Positions 35,604-43,665 of a stretch of DNA of 64,000 nucleotides are shown piece by piece. Location: positions 994,606-1,058,605 of the forward strand of contig NZ_LMJW01000001.1 of NCBI RefSeq assembly GCF_001429505.1. Reading direction: 5' to 3'. The translations under genes were made by a program, and so were the position numbers. This DNA comes from Allobosea sp. Root483D1. GTDB lineage: Bacteria; Pseudomonadota; Alphaproteobacteria; Rhizobiales; Beijerinckiaceae. The stretch's first letter is position 1. Every line of letters begins with the position of its first letter. The notes under the pieces are model-generated. The model was not told the DNA's origin. It did no database searches and was given only the letters and a program-made list of their open reading frames with translations.

Positions 35604-36585
35604 TGGCGCCTCCTGTAAGCGCATCCTCGCGCAGGCGCGGATCGACCCAGGCGTAGGTCAGGTCGACCAGCGTATTGAGCGAGACGAAGATGAAGGAGAC
35701 GACGATCAGGTAGGCCGCCATCACCGGGATATCGACGAAGGTGACGGCCTGGACGAAGAGCATGCCCATGCCCGGCCACTGGAACACCGTCTCGGTCACC
35801 AGTGCGAAGGCGATCAGATTGCCGATCTGCAGGCCGGTCACGGTGATCACCGGCATCAGGCAGTTGCGCAGCGCGTGGCGGAAATGAACGGTGCGCGACG
35901 GCAGGCCGCGCGCCTTGGCGAAGCGGATGAAATCGGTCCGCATCGTCTCCAGCATCTCGGCGCGCACCAGGCGCATCACCAGCGTGATCTGGAACAGCGA
36001 GAGCGTGATGCCGGGCAGGATCAGCGCCTTGCGGCCGGACGAGGTGAGCAATCCGGTACTCCACCAGCCGAGCTGCACGACCTCGCCGCGGCCGAAGGCC
36101 GGCAGCCATTGCAGGTTCACGGAGAAGACCAGGATGAACAGGATGCCGAGCGCGAAGCTCGGCAGGGAGACGCCGAGCACCGAGACGAATTGCAACGCCT
36201 TGGCGAGGAGACTGTCTCGCTTGATCGCGGTGTAGACCCCGAGCGGGATGCCGATCGCCAGCGACAGGAAGGTCGCGACCAGCACCAGCTCGAAGGTCGC
36301 CGGGAAGCGCTCGGCGATCAGCGTGAATACCTCCTGCTGATTGCGATAGGAGATGCCGAAATCGCCGCGCACGGCGTTGCCGACGAAGGTCGCGAACTGC
36401 AGCACGAAGCCCTTGTCGAGCCCGAGCCTGGTGCGCAGTTCGTCGCGCTGCGTCTGGCTCGCCTGCTCGTTCAGCATCAATTCGACGGGGTCGCCGACGA
36501 AGCGGAAGGTCAGGAAGGCGAGGAACGCCACCGCCAGCATGACGCCGGCGGCATTGACGAAGCGCTTGAAGAGGAAGGCCGGCAT
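35593..36585 (-). CDS. Peptide-type ABC permease (DppB/OppB)
   Basis: Membrane permease of 330 residues with the DppB hallmarks: a first helix then FRFVGDPVELML, the block RTRLGLDKGFVLQFATFVG before GDFGISYRNQ, and the EAA loop DFIRFAKARGLPSRTVHFRHALRN. About six helices are visible. It pairs with the DppC-type protein encoded just downstream. The binding-protein gene lies upstream, separated by 145 bp containing two hairpins. Confidence 0.92.
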   Translation of the reverse strand: MPAFLFKRFVNAAGVMLAVAFLAFLTFRFVGDPVELMLNEQASQTQRDELRTRLGLDKGFVLQFATFVGNAVRGDFGISYRNQQEVFTLIAERFPATFELVLVATFLSLAIGIPLGVYTAIKRDSLLAKALQFVSVLGVSLPSFALGILFILVFSVNLQWLPAFGRGEVVQLGWWSTGLLTSSGRKALILPGITLSLFQITLVMRLVRAEMLETMRTDFIRFAKARGLPSRTVHFRHALRNCLMPVITVTGLQIGNLIAFALVTETVFQWPGMGMLFVQAVTFVDIPVMAAYLIVVSFIFVSLNTLVDLTYAWVDPRLREDALTGGANAR

Positions 36586-36623
36586 GGAATGACTACTCCA
36601 GCTCTCGGATGAACCCCGCCGTC

Positions 36624-36718
36624 ATGCTCGGGCTTGACCCGAGCATCTCAGGACCAGGGGGCGGCATTGCCTTCTCGTCACGAAATTCTCGGGTCTGCGC
36701 TTCGCTTCGCCCGAGAAT
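36624..36718. repeat. Pair of palindromic intergenic hairpins (REP-like)
   Basis: Two perfect 9-bp stems lie between the binding-protein and permease genes: ATGCTCGGG/CCCGAGCAT (36624-36632 and 36638-36646, 5-base loop) and ATTCTCGGG/CCCGAGAAT (36685-36693 and 36710-36718). The stems are related in sequence, which is typical of dispersed palindromic repeats in Hyphomicrobiales. In this place they may also stabilise the upstream binding-protein message or reduce read-through to the permease. Confidence 0.6.
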
Positions 36719-36730
36719 GACGGCTCGCCT

Positions 36731-38299
36731 TCACTTCATCTTGGTCAGCCACAGGCGCGGCTTGTTATCCGAAGCCTGCACGGTGGAGGCGACCGTGCTG
36801 CGCATCGCCCAGGCCATCGGCTGCTGGTGCAGCGGGATGAAGAGCTGCTCGGCCTTGGCGATCTTCAACGCCTCCTTCATCAGCTCGATGCGCTTTGGCG
36901 TATCGAGCTCGACGCCGGCCTTGTCGACCAGCGCGTCGATGCGCGGATCGCCCCAATTGCCCCAGTTGAACACGCCGCCCGTGCCGCTCTTCGAGCGCAG
37001 CACCTGCACCAGTAGCGAATAGGCGTCGATCATCGGCTCGTTGGCCCAGCCGAAGGAGATCACGTCGAAATCGCCCTTGACCCGCTTCGGCGTCTGCTGG
37101 CTGCGCGGGGCGAGGCTGAGGTTCGGCTTCAGGCCGGCGCGCGACCACATCGCCGCCACCGCCTGGCAGAACTCCTCCTCGTTGACGAGCGAGTCGCTCT
37201 GGCAGTTCATCAGGAAGGAGAAGCCGTTCGGATAGCCGGCATCGGCGAGCAGCTTCTTGGCGCCGGCGAGATCGAAGGGCAGGCGCTCGTCCTGTGACGG
37301 CTCGTAGCCGGGGATCGCCGGAGCGACGAGCGCGCCGGTGTTGCGCGAGAGGCCGCGCATCGCCCGCTTCTGCACCGCGTCGATGTCGATGGCGCGGTAG
37401 AGCGCCTCGCGCACCTTGATGTCCTTGAAGGGGTTCTTCTCCTTGACGTCGCTCTCGACGAGCTTGTCGGTCAGGTTGAAGGCGAAGAAGACCGAGCGCA
37501 GTTCGTTGGTCTGCAGCACCTTGACCTCGCTCGAGGCCGAGAGGCGCGGCAGGTCCTGCAGCGGCGCGACATTGGTGTAGTCGATCTCGCCGGAAAGCAG
37601 CGCCGCGACGCGGGTCGAGGACGAGGTGATCGGCGTGAATTCGATCACGTCGATATTGTGCTGCGGCTTGTCCCACCAGTCCGGATTTTTGGCGAAGACC
37701 GTCTTGGAGTCGGCGCGGCGGCTCTCGACCTTGAACGGGCCGGTACCGTTGGCATTGTCGGTGGCGTAGCCCTTCACGCCCTTGCCGGAATCGGTGGGGA
37801 GCAGCGAGTTGTTCGCCTCCATCCACTCCTTGTCGAAGATGAAGATGTTGGTGAGGTCGTTGAGCAGCAGCGGATAAGGACCGTTGACCTCGAGCTCGAC
37901 CGTGTAATCGTCGATCTTCTTCGAGCTCTTATAGGCCGGCAGATTGCCCTTGAGCGGCGAGGTGTCGTGGGTGACGCGCGCCAGCGAGGCGATCACGTCA
38001 TCGGCGGTAAACGGGTTGCCATTGTGGAACTTGACGCCTTGGCGCAGCTTGAAGCGCCAGGTCGTCGGTGTCACCGTCTCCCAGGATTCCGCCAGAGCCG
38101 GCTCGATCTTGAGGTCGCCGGTATAGCGCACCAGCCCTTCATAGACATGGTTCAGCACCGCGAGCGTGAAAGTCTCGCCATAGGAATAGGGGTCGAGCGA
38201 GGCGATCTCGCGCGACGCGCCCCATTTCAGCGTCTTGGCTTCGACCGCGCCGTTGAGCGCGAATGCGGCAACCGCCGCCAGCAGCCAGGCCTTCTTCAT
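36731..38299 (-). CDS. ABC transporter solute-binding protein, family 5
   Basis: Periplasmic binding protein of 522 residues with a Sec signal (KKAWLLAAVAAFALNGAVEAK, cleavage near residue 21). Features of the Opp/Dpp group are LNHVYEGLVRYTGD, the block WRFKLRQGVKFHNGNPF, NGTGPFKV and the C-terminal LFIPLHQQPMAWAMR. It is the first gene of the importer operon 29996-38299 and would deliver substrate to its permeases. Given the two amidohydrolases in the operon, the ligand is more likely a small amide or heterocycle than a long peptide, but this is inference. Confidence 0.93.
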   Translation of the reverse strand: MKKAWLLAAVAAFALNGAVEAKTLKWGASREIASLDPYSYGETFTLAVLNHVYEGLVRYTGDLKIEPALAESWETVTPTTWRFKLRQGVKFHNGNPFTADDVIASLARVTHDTSPLKGNLPAYKSSKKIDDYTVELEVNGPYPLLLNDLTNIFIFDKEWMEANNSLLPTDSGKGVKGYATDNANGTGPFKVESRRADSKTVFAKNPDWWDKPQHNIDVIEFTPITSSSTRVAALLSGEIDYTNVAPLQDLPRLSASSEVKVLQTNELRSVFFAFNLTDKLVESDVKEKNPFKDIKVREALYRAIDIDAVQKRAMRGLSRNTGALVAPAIPGYEPSQDERLPFDLAGAKKLLADAGYPNGFSFLMNCQSDSLVNEEEFCQAVAAMWSRAGLKPNLSLAPRSQQTPKRVKGDFDVISFGWANEPMIDAYSLLVQVLRSKSGTGGVFNWGNWGDPRIDALVDKAGVELDTPKRIELMKEALKIAKAEQLFIPLHQQPMAWAMRSTVASTVQASDNKPRLWLTKMK

Positions 38300-38424
38300 C
38301 GGTCTCTCCCCTTTTCGTTGCTCGCCGGCCCGCTTTGCGCACCGGGGAATGCCGTTCCGTTGCCACCTCTGTGATCATCGTGGCGCTTTGCGCGCCATCT
38401 CGTGTGCGATCGTTGAGCAAACTT

Positions 38425-38453
38425 GCATACGATAGAAGAACCGTATTGTATGC
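38425..38453. promoter_or_regulatory. Candidate GntR operator in the divergent importer promoter
   Basis: Near-perfect inverted repeat GCATACGATA (38425-38434) and TATTGTATGC (38444-38453), one mismatch, 9-base spacer, centred in the 184-bp gap between the importer operon and the divergent FadR-type regulator. The size and symmetry fit GntR/FCD operators. The half-site also recurs directly (TTGCATACGAT and TTGTATGCGAT). Binding is not shown. Confidence 0.5.
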
Positions 38454-38483
38454 GATTATTGAAGACAAGCGGAAACTCGATTC

Positions 38484-39245
38484 ATGCCGCACCCTGCCCG
38501 CCCGCTCGCAGCGAACAAGCCCCGCCCCAATGGCAAGTCGGCCGAGGCCGGCACGCCCGTGCCGCGTGCACAGGCGGTCTACAAGGCGCTGCGGCGCGCC
38601 ATCATCGAGCAGGCATTGAAGCCGGGCATGAAACTCCCTGAGGATTCGATCGGCGAGCAGCTCGGCGTCAGCCGCACTCTGGTGCGCGAGGCCTTCGGGC
38701 GGCTCGCCGTCGAAGGGTTGGTCGAGCTCAAACCCAATCGCGGCGCCAATGTCGCCTACCCGACACTCGAAGAAGCGCGCGACGTCTTCGAGGTCCGTCG
38801 CGGGCTGGAGCGGCTCGTCGCCGAAAATCTCGCCGGCCGGCTGACCCCGGCACAATCGGCCGAGCTCGAGGCCCATGTGCGGCTGGAAGAGAAGGCGCAC
38901 GAGCAGGATGGGCCGGAATCGATCCGACTCTCCGGCGAGTTCCACATCAAGCTCGCCGAGATGACCGGCAATGCCCTGTTGCTGCGCTATGTCCAGGAAG
39001 CCTCGTCGCGCTGTTCGCTGATCCTCGCCATCTATGGCCGCCCGCATTCCTCCGAATGCGCCGTCTCCGAGCATCGCCAGTTGATCGAAGCCCTGCATGC
39101 CGGCGACGCCGCCCGCGCCGCGGCCTTGATGGATCACCACCTGCAATCCGTCGTCACCCGCGCCTTGCTGGCGCCGCGCGGTGAACGCGACATCCGCGAC
39201 GTGCTCGCACCCTATGCCTTGAGTGAAGGATTGACCCCATCGTGA
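38484..39245 (+). CDS. GntR-family regulator, FadR (FCD) subfamily
   Basis: Regulator of 253 residues. The winged helix spans about 28-95, with EQLGVSRTLVREAFGRLAVEGLVELKPNRGANV, and the FCD domain follows (EVRRGLERLVAENL, GEFHIKLAEMTGN, SEHRQLIEALHAGDA) with the usual Asp/His metal positions. It is transcribed divergently from the importer operon starting at 38299, with a candidate operator in the gap, so it probably controls that operon and itself. Its stop overlaps the next gene's GTG (GTGA), so it is coupled to the flavin-reductase-domain protein. Confidence 0.92.
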   Translation: MPHPARPLAANKPRPNGKSAEAGTPVPRAQAVYKALRRAIIEQALKPGMKLPEDSIGEQLGVSRTLVREAFGRLAVEGLVELKPNRGANVAYPTLEEARDVFEVRRGLERLVAENLAGRLTPAQSAELEAHVRLEEKAHEQDGPESIRLSGEFHIKLAEMTGNALLLRYVQEASSRCSLILAIYGRPHSSECAVSEHRQLIEALHAGDAARAAALMDHHLQSVVTRALLAPRGERDIRDVLAPYALSEGLTPS

Positions 39246-39946
39246 CCCAGACGCTGACGCAGGACCGGCCGGCCACCGCCGAGATCGTCACCTTCGACTT
39301 CGCCGCCTTGACGCCGCGCGAGCGCTACAAGCTGCTGATCGGCGCCGTAGTGCCGCGCCCGATCGCGCTGGTGACCACGATCGACGCCAACGGCGTCGTC
39401 AACGCCGCGCCCTTCTCGTTCTTCAACTGCCTCTCGGCCGATCCGGCGATCCTGGCACTCGGCGTCGAGTACCGGCAGACCGGCGGGCAGAAAGACACCG
39501 GTCGCAATGTCCGCGAGACCCTCGCCTTCACCGTCAACATCGTCTCCGACGCGCTGCTCGACGGCATGAACGCCTGTGCCGTGCCGTTCGAGCCGGGCAC
39601 GGATGAGCTCGCCGAGGCCGGCCTTTCCGCCATGCCCGGCGTCAAGGTGCCCTGCCCCTGGATCGGCCAGGCGCCGGCTGCCTTCGAATGCCGCCACCAC
39701 ACCACGCTCGGCATCGGCAATTCGCGCGAGATCATCCTGGGCGAGGTCGTCTACGCTCATTTCCGCGCCGATACGGTCGACACGATCAAGCACTATGTCG
39801 ATCCGGTCGCGCTCGACGCGATCGGCCGCATGGGCGGGCATGGCTACGCCACGACGCGCGACTATTTCGACCTGCCGACCATGTCCGTCGCCGACTGGCG
39901 CGGCGATCGCTCCAAAGCGCGGCGCACGCGGCCAGGCCAGCGCTGA
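39242..39946 (+). CDS. Flavin reductase-like (FMN-binding split-barrel) protein
   Basis: Protein of 234 residues of the flavin-reductase-domain/DIM6-type split barrel. Supporting segments are IGAVVPRPIALVTTIDANGVVNAAPFSFFN, which forms the FMN site, followed by KDTGRNVRETLAFTVNIV and the C-terminal LGEVVYAHF. These proteins bind FMN and either reduce it for a monooxygenase or serve as sensors or small oxidoreductases. No monooxygenase partner is encoded next to it, so its role is open. The start is a GTG sharing bases with the regulator stop. It is followed after 90 bases by an aminopeptidase gene. Confidence 0.87.
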   Translation: MTQTLTQDRPATAEIVTFDFAALTPRERYKLLIGAVVPRPIALVTTIDANGVVNAAPFSFFNCLSADPAILALGVEYRQTGGQKDTGRNVRETLAFTVNIVSDALLDGMNACAVPFEPGTDELAEAGLSAMPGVKVPCPWIGQAPAAFECRHHTTLGIGNSREIILGEVVYAHFRADTVDTIKHYVDPVALDAIGRMGGHGYATTRDYFDLPTMSVADWRGDRSKARRTRPGQR

Positions 39947-40036
39947 GAGAATACGCCGCCCGCACCGAAACGGTTGACCCGCGCCAGAATTCCGCCAGCA
40001 ATGCGGCCTCGTAAAATCAATCCGACGAGGCCCCCG

Positions 40037-41281
40037 ATGAACAAGCACGTCTCCGGCATCGATGCCGCCAAGCTCGATAATCTGGCTGAGGTCGCGATCA
40101 GGGTCGGCCTCAACCTCCAGCCGGGCCAGGACCTCTTCCTGACCGCGCCCGTCGCGGCGCTGCCGCTGGTTCGGCGTATCGCCGAGCACGCCTACAAGGC
40201 CGGCGCCGGCCTCGTCACCCCGATCCTCTCGGACGAGGCGCTGACGCTGGCGCGCTACCGCTTCGGCCAGGATCAAAGCTTCGACCGCGCCCCGTCCTGG
40301 CTCTATGAGGGTGTCGGCAAGGCCTTCGCGGCCAATACCGCTCGACTCGCCATCGTCGGCGACAACCCGATGCTGCTCGCCGAGCAGGATCCGGCCAAGG
40401 TCGCCCGCGCCAACAAGGCGAACTCGATCGCCTACCAGCCGGCGCTGGAGAAGATCGCCAATTTCGACATCAACTGGAACATCGTCGCCTATCCCGGCGC
40501 GGCCTGGGCGAGCCAAGTCTTCCCGGGTGATGCCGAGGAGGTCGCGGTCACTCGGCTGGCCGAGGCGATCTTCGCGGCATCGCGCGTCGACCGCGATGAT
40601 CCGATCGCGGCCTGGGCGGAGCACAACGCCGCTTTGGCGCTGCGGACCAAATGGCTGAACGGCCAGCGCTTTTCCGCGCTGCATTTCACCGGGCCTGGCA
40701 CCGATCTCACCATCGGCCTCGCCGACGGACATGAATGGGAAGGTGGTGCCTCGACCGCCAAGAACGGCGTCACCTGCAACGCCAACATCCCGACCGAGGA
40801 GGTCTTTACCACCCCGCATGCCCGCCGCGTCGACGGCCATGTCGCCTCGACCAAGCCGCTCTCCTACCAGGGCACGCTGATCGACAACATCCAGGTCCGC
40901 TTCGAGGCCGGGGCGATCGTCGAGGCCAAGGCGAGCCGCGGTGAAGAGGTGCTGAACAAGGTGCTCGACACAGACGCGGGCGCGCGCCGGCTCGGCGAGG
41001 TCGCGCTGGTACCGCACTCCTCGCCGATCTCGCAGAGCGGCATCCTGTTCTACAACACGCTCTTCGACGAGAACGCCTCCTGCCACATCGCGCTCGGCCA
41101 GTGCTATTCGAAGTGCTTCATCGATGGCACCAAGCTGACGCCGGAGCAGATCGCGGCGCAGGGCGGCAACCGCAGCCTGATCCATATCGACTGGATGATC
41201 GGCTCCGGCGAGGTCGACATCGACGGTGTGAACGCTGATGGCAGCCGCGTTGCGGTCTTCCGGAAGGGCGAGTGGGCCTGA
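40037..41281 (+). CDS. M29-family aminopeptidase (AmpS/PepS type)
   Basis: Metallo-aminopeptidase of 414 residues. The C-terminal catalytic half shows the metal-binding residues in order: NIPTEEVFTTPH, GEVALVP, the SGILFYNTLFDENASCHIALGQ block with Glu and His ligands, and IHIDWMIGS. These proteins remove N-terminal residues from short peptides in the cytoplasm with two cobalt or zinc ions. The ATG at 40037 is preceded by GACGAGG. The gene ends one base before the convergent aminotransferase. A role in degrading peptides brought in by the neighbouring importers fits well. Confidence 0.92.
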   Translation: MNKHVSGIDAAKLDNLAEVAIRVGLNLQPGQDLFLTAPVAALPLVRRIAEHAYKAGAGLVTPILSDEALTLARYRFGQDQSFDRAPSWLYEGVGKAFAANTARLAIVGDNPMLLAEQDPAKVARANKANSIAYQPALEKIANFDINWNIVAYPGAAWASQVFPGDAEEVAVTRLAEAIFAASRVDRDDPIAAWAEHNAALALRTKWLNGQRFSALHFTGPGTDLTIGLADGHEWEGGASTAKNGVTCNANIPTEEVFTTPHARRVDGHVASTKPLSYQGTLIDNIQVRFEAGAIVEAKASRGEEVLNKVLDTDAGARRLGEVALVPHSSPISQSGILFYNTLFDENASCHIALGQCYSKCFIDGTKLTPEQIAAQGGNRSLIHIDWMIGSGEVDIDGVNADGSRVAVFRKGEWA

Positions 41282-41282
41282 G

Positions 41283-42623
41283 CTAGTCGATCCGCCCCAG
41301 CGCCTGTTCGATCGCGGCGAAGATCGTCTCGATCTCGGCGGGCGCGATCACCAGTGGCGGCGACAGCACCAGCGTGTCGCCGGCATTGCGGATCAGCACG
41401 CCGGCATCGAGGCAGAGCCTGTTGGCCTCTCCGCCCCGGGCGCCATCCGCGCCCGGGCGCGGCGCAAGATCGATCGCGCAGAGCAGGCCCGCGGTGCGGA
41501 TGTCGACGACATGGGCCGAGCCCTTCAGCCGGTGCGCCCGCTCCTCCCAGAGCGGCAACACCCTAGCGAGCCCACCCAGAATATCCTGCTCTGCGAAGAC
41601 ATCGAGCGTCGCGAGACCGGCGGCACAGGCGAGCGGATGGGCCGAATAGGTATAGCCGTGCAGGAGCTCGATCGCCTCGGGCGGGCCGGCCATGAAGGCG
41701 TCGTAGACATGGCCGGCAACGAGCACGCCGCCCATCGGCACCGCGCCATTGGTCATGCCCTTGGCGCAGCTCATCAGGTCCGGCCTGACGCCATAGGCCT
41801 GCGCCGCGAAGGGCGCGCCGAGCCGGCCGAAGCCGGTAATGACCTCGTCGAAGATCAGCAGGATGCCGTGCCGGTCGCAGATCGCGCGCAGGCGTTCGAG
41901 ATATCCGAGCGGCGGCGGATAGACACCGCCGGAGCCGGTCACCGGCTCGACGATGACAGCGGCGACCGTCGCCGGATCGTGGATCTGAAGAAGCGTCTCC
42001 AGCGCCTCGGCAGCGGCGAGCCCGCCTTCCGGCCTGCCGCGCGAGAAGGCCATGCTGGCGCGGTCATAGGGCAGCGGCAGATGCGCGACATCGGGCAAGA
42101 GCGGCCCGAAGGCGGCCTTGTGCCGGCCGATGCCGGAGACCGAGAGCCCGCCCCAGCCCATGCCGTGATAGCCCTTGGCCCGGCCGATCAGCTTGGTGCG
42201 CCCCACCTGGCCGCGGGCGTGGTGATAGGCGCGCGCGATCTTGAGCGCCGTATCGACCGCTTCCGAGCCGGAATTGACGAAGAAGACATGGTCGATGCCT
42301 TCAGGCGCGACGTCGCAGAGCCGCGCCGCATAGGCCTCCGCATCGGGGTGGCTCATCTTGAAGGAGGAGACGAAATCGAGCCGGCCGGCGGCTTCGCGGA
42401 TCGCTTCGGTGATCCTGGTCTGACCATGCCCGGCATTGACGCACCAGAGCCCGGCCATGCCGTCGAGCACGCGTCGCCCGTCTGGCGTGACGTAGTGCAT
42501 GCCCTCGGCGCGCTCGAACAGCAGTGGCGCCTGCCGGAAGGCGCGCATCGGCGTGAACGGCATCCAGAAGGCGTCGGGCGCGTTGTCGCGACGGGTTTCA
42601 GGGGCAAGTGCGTGCGCGGTCAT
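41283..42623 (-). CDS. Class III aminotransferase (omega-amino acid:pyruvate type)
   Basis: PLP enzyme of 446 residues. The PLP-binding lysine is K288 in SCAKGMTNG, the ring-nitrogen aspartate is D259 in IFDEVITGFGRLG, and phosphate/ring contacts are in NSGSEAVDTALKIAR and GYHGMG. The block HGYTYSAHPLACAAGL is typical of beta-alanine/omega-amino acid:pyruvate aminotransferases. It would move an amino group from a terminal amine or beta-amino acid to pyruvate. An inverted repeat in front of its start (42655-42678) suggests control by the GntR regulator encoded just upstream. Confidence 0.92.
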   Translation of the reverse strand: MTAHALAPETRRDNAPDAFWMPFTPMRAFRQAPLLFERAEGMHYVTPDGRRVLDGMAGLWCVNAGHGQTRITEAIREAAGRLDFVSSFKMSHPDAEAYAARLCDVAPEGIDHVFFVNSGSEAVDTALKIARAYHHARGQVGRTKLIGRAKGYHGMGWGGLSVSGIGRHKAAFGPLLPDVAHLPLPYDRASMAFSRGRPEGGLAAAEALETLLQIHDPATVAAVIVEPVTGSGGVYPPPLGYLERLRAICDRHGILLIFDEVITGFGRLGAPFAAQAYGVRPDLMSCAKGMTNGAVPMGGVLVAGHVYDAFMAGPPEAIELLHGYTYSAHPLACAAGLATLDVFAEQDILGGLARVLPLWEERAHRLKGSAHVVDIRTAGLLCAIDLAPRPGADGARGGEANRLCLDAGVLIRNAGDTLVLSPPLVIAPAEIETIFAAIEQALGRID

Positions 42624-42654
42624 CGGCGGATCCTCGCTGTCGATCGCCGCATAG

Positions 42655-42678
42655 TGTCTTTCTTAAATTCAAAAGACA
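42655..42678. promoter_or_regulatory. Candidate GntR operator upstream of the aminotransferase
   Basis: Perfect inverted repeat TGTCTTT (42655-42661) and AAAGACA (42672-42678) with a 10-base AT-rich centre, in the 77-bp gap before the aminotransferase. The same half-site ATTGTCTT (minus strand 42680-42673) recurs at 43596-43603 in front of the regulator gene itself, supporting a common binding protein. Confidence 0.5.
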
Positions 42679-42700
42679 ATAGCGAGAACGTCGAGCAACC

Positions 42701-43582
42701 TCAATCCAACCCATCCGGGCGACGCAATTGCATGGCGCGCTGGAGATGGCTGCGCATCAGGGCGCTGGCGAGCTGATAATCGCCAGCCTCGATCGTGGCG
42801 AGCATCTGCAAATGCTCGCGACTGTTCACCACGACGCGCTCATAGCCATAGGTCCAGTCGTAATTGGAGAGCCTGCGCATCTGGTTCTGCCGGCGCACCG
42901 CCGAATGCATGAAACGGTTGCCTGAGGCCGCCGCCAATCCCTCATGGAAATCGGCATTCATCTCGTAGAAGCCGATCGCCGAACTTTCCCTCCAGGGCTG
43001 CGACAGGGCCTGCTCGTGTCGGGAACGCATCTCGTCGATCCAGACCTGCTCGAGCGAAAAGGCGGGTTCCAAGAAGACCATCGGCTCGATCAGCAGGCGG
43101 AAGCGATAGCGCTCGTCGTGGGCAGACTGGTCGCGCGGCTCGTGCAGGAAGCGCCAGCCATAGCCACGCTTGCGCTCGACCATGTCGAGATCGGCGAGCC
43201 GCGCCATCAAGCGTTGTACCTCGGGCCGGCCAAGCTCGTAGCGCCGCATCAGTTCGAGCTCGGAGATCTCGTCGGGCAGGCGCCCGCCATGCCGGTCCTG
43301 CGCCACCTTGACCATGGCGAGTTCGACCGCATCGGCGTTCGCACTGTGACCCGCGGACGCCTCGGGCGCGCTCAGGAGCTCGACGCCCTTGTTCGGATGC
43401 CGGCGCACCAGCCCCTGCCGGGCGAGATGGTCGATCGCAGCGCGCACCGGCGTGCGCGAGACGTTGAGGCGGCGTGCCGCGTTGTTCTCGTTGAGCCAGG
43501 CGCCGGCCTCCAGGCCATCCTCCCGGACCATGCGGAGAAGGCGTTCGGCGATCTCCTGCTGCAGCCGTGTCGGAGATGTCAT
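42701..43582 (-). CDS. GntR-family regulator with a second winged-helix-like segment
   Basis: Regulator of 293 residues, longer than usual. The N-terminal winged helix (about 5-70) shows ARRLNVSRTPVRAAIDHLARQGLVRRHPNKGVEL. A second segment (about 104-147: LPDEISELELMRRYELGRPEVQRLMARL, then a wing-like KRGYGWRFL) looks like another winged helix, and a helical FCD-like effector domain follows (MNADFHEGLAAASGN). The start lies 83 bases from the divergent C45 acyltransferase, and a half-site ATTGTCTT is in that gap. It probably regulates both the aminotransferase on its 3-prime side and the divergent C45/solute-binding genes. Confidence 0.87.
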   Translation of the reverse strand: MTSPTRLQQEIAERLLRMVREDGLEAGAWLNENNAARRLNVSRTPVRAAIDHLARQGLVRRHPNKGVELLSAPEASAGHSANADAVELAMVKVAQDRHGGRLPDEISELELMRRYELGRPEVQRLMARLADLDMVERKRGYGWRFLHEPRDQSAHDERYRFRLLIEPMVFLEPAFSLEQVWIDEMRSRHEQALSQPWRESSAIGFYEMNADFHEGLAAASGNRFMHSAVRRQNQMRRLSNYDWTYGYERVVVNSREHLQMLATIEAGDYQLASALMRSHLQRAMQLRRPDGLD

Positions 43583-43595
43583 CGAAAGGCTCTTG

Positions 43596-43603
43596 ATTGT
43601 CTT
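43596..43603. promoter_or_regulatory. Repeated half-site ATTGTCTT in a divergent promoter
   Basis: The octamer ATTGTCTT, identical to one arm of the inverted repeat before the aminotransferase, lies in the 83-bp divergent gap between the GntR regulator and the C45 acyltransferase. No matching second arm is obvious. It is a candidate half-operator. Confidence 0.35.
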
Positions 43604-43665
43604 AGTTTGAAATGAAATACATTATGGATCGAGATAGCGCCAGCGCGAACCGCGGAGATCCGGTC

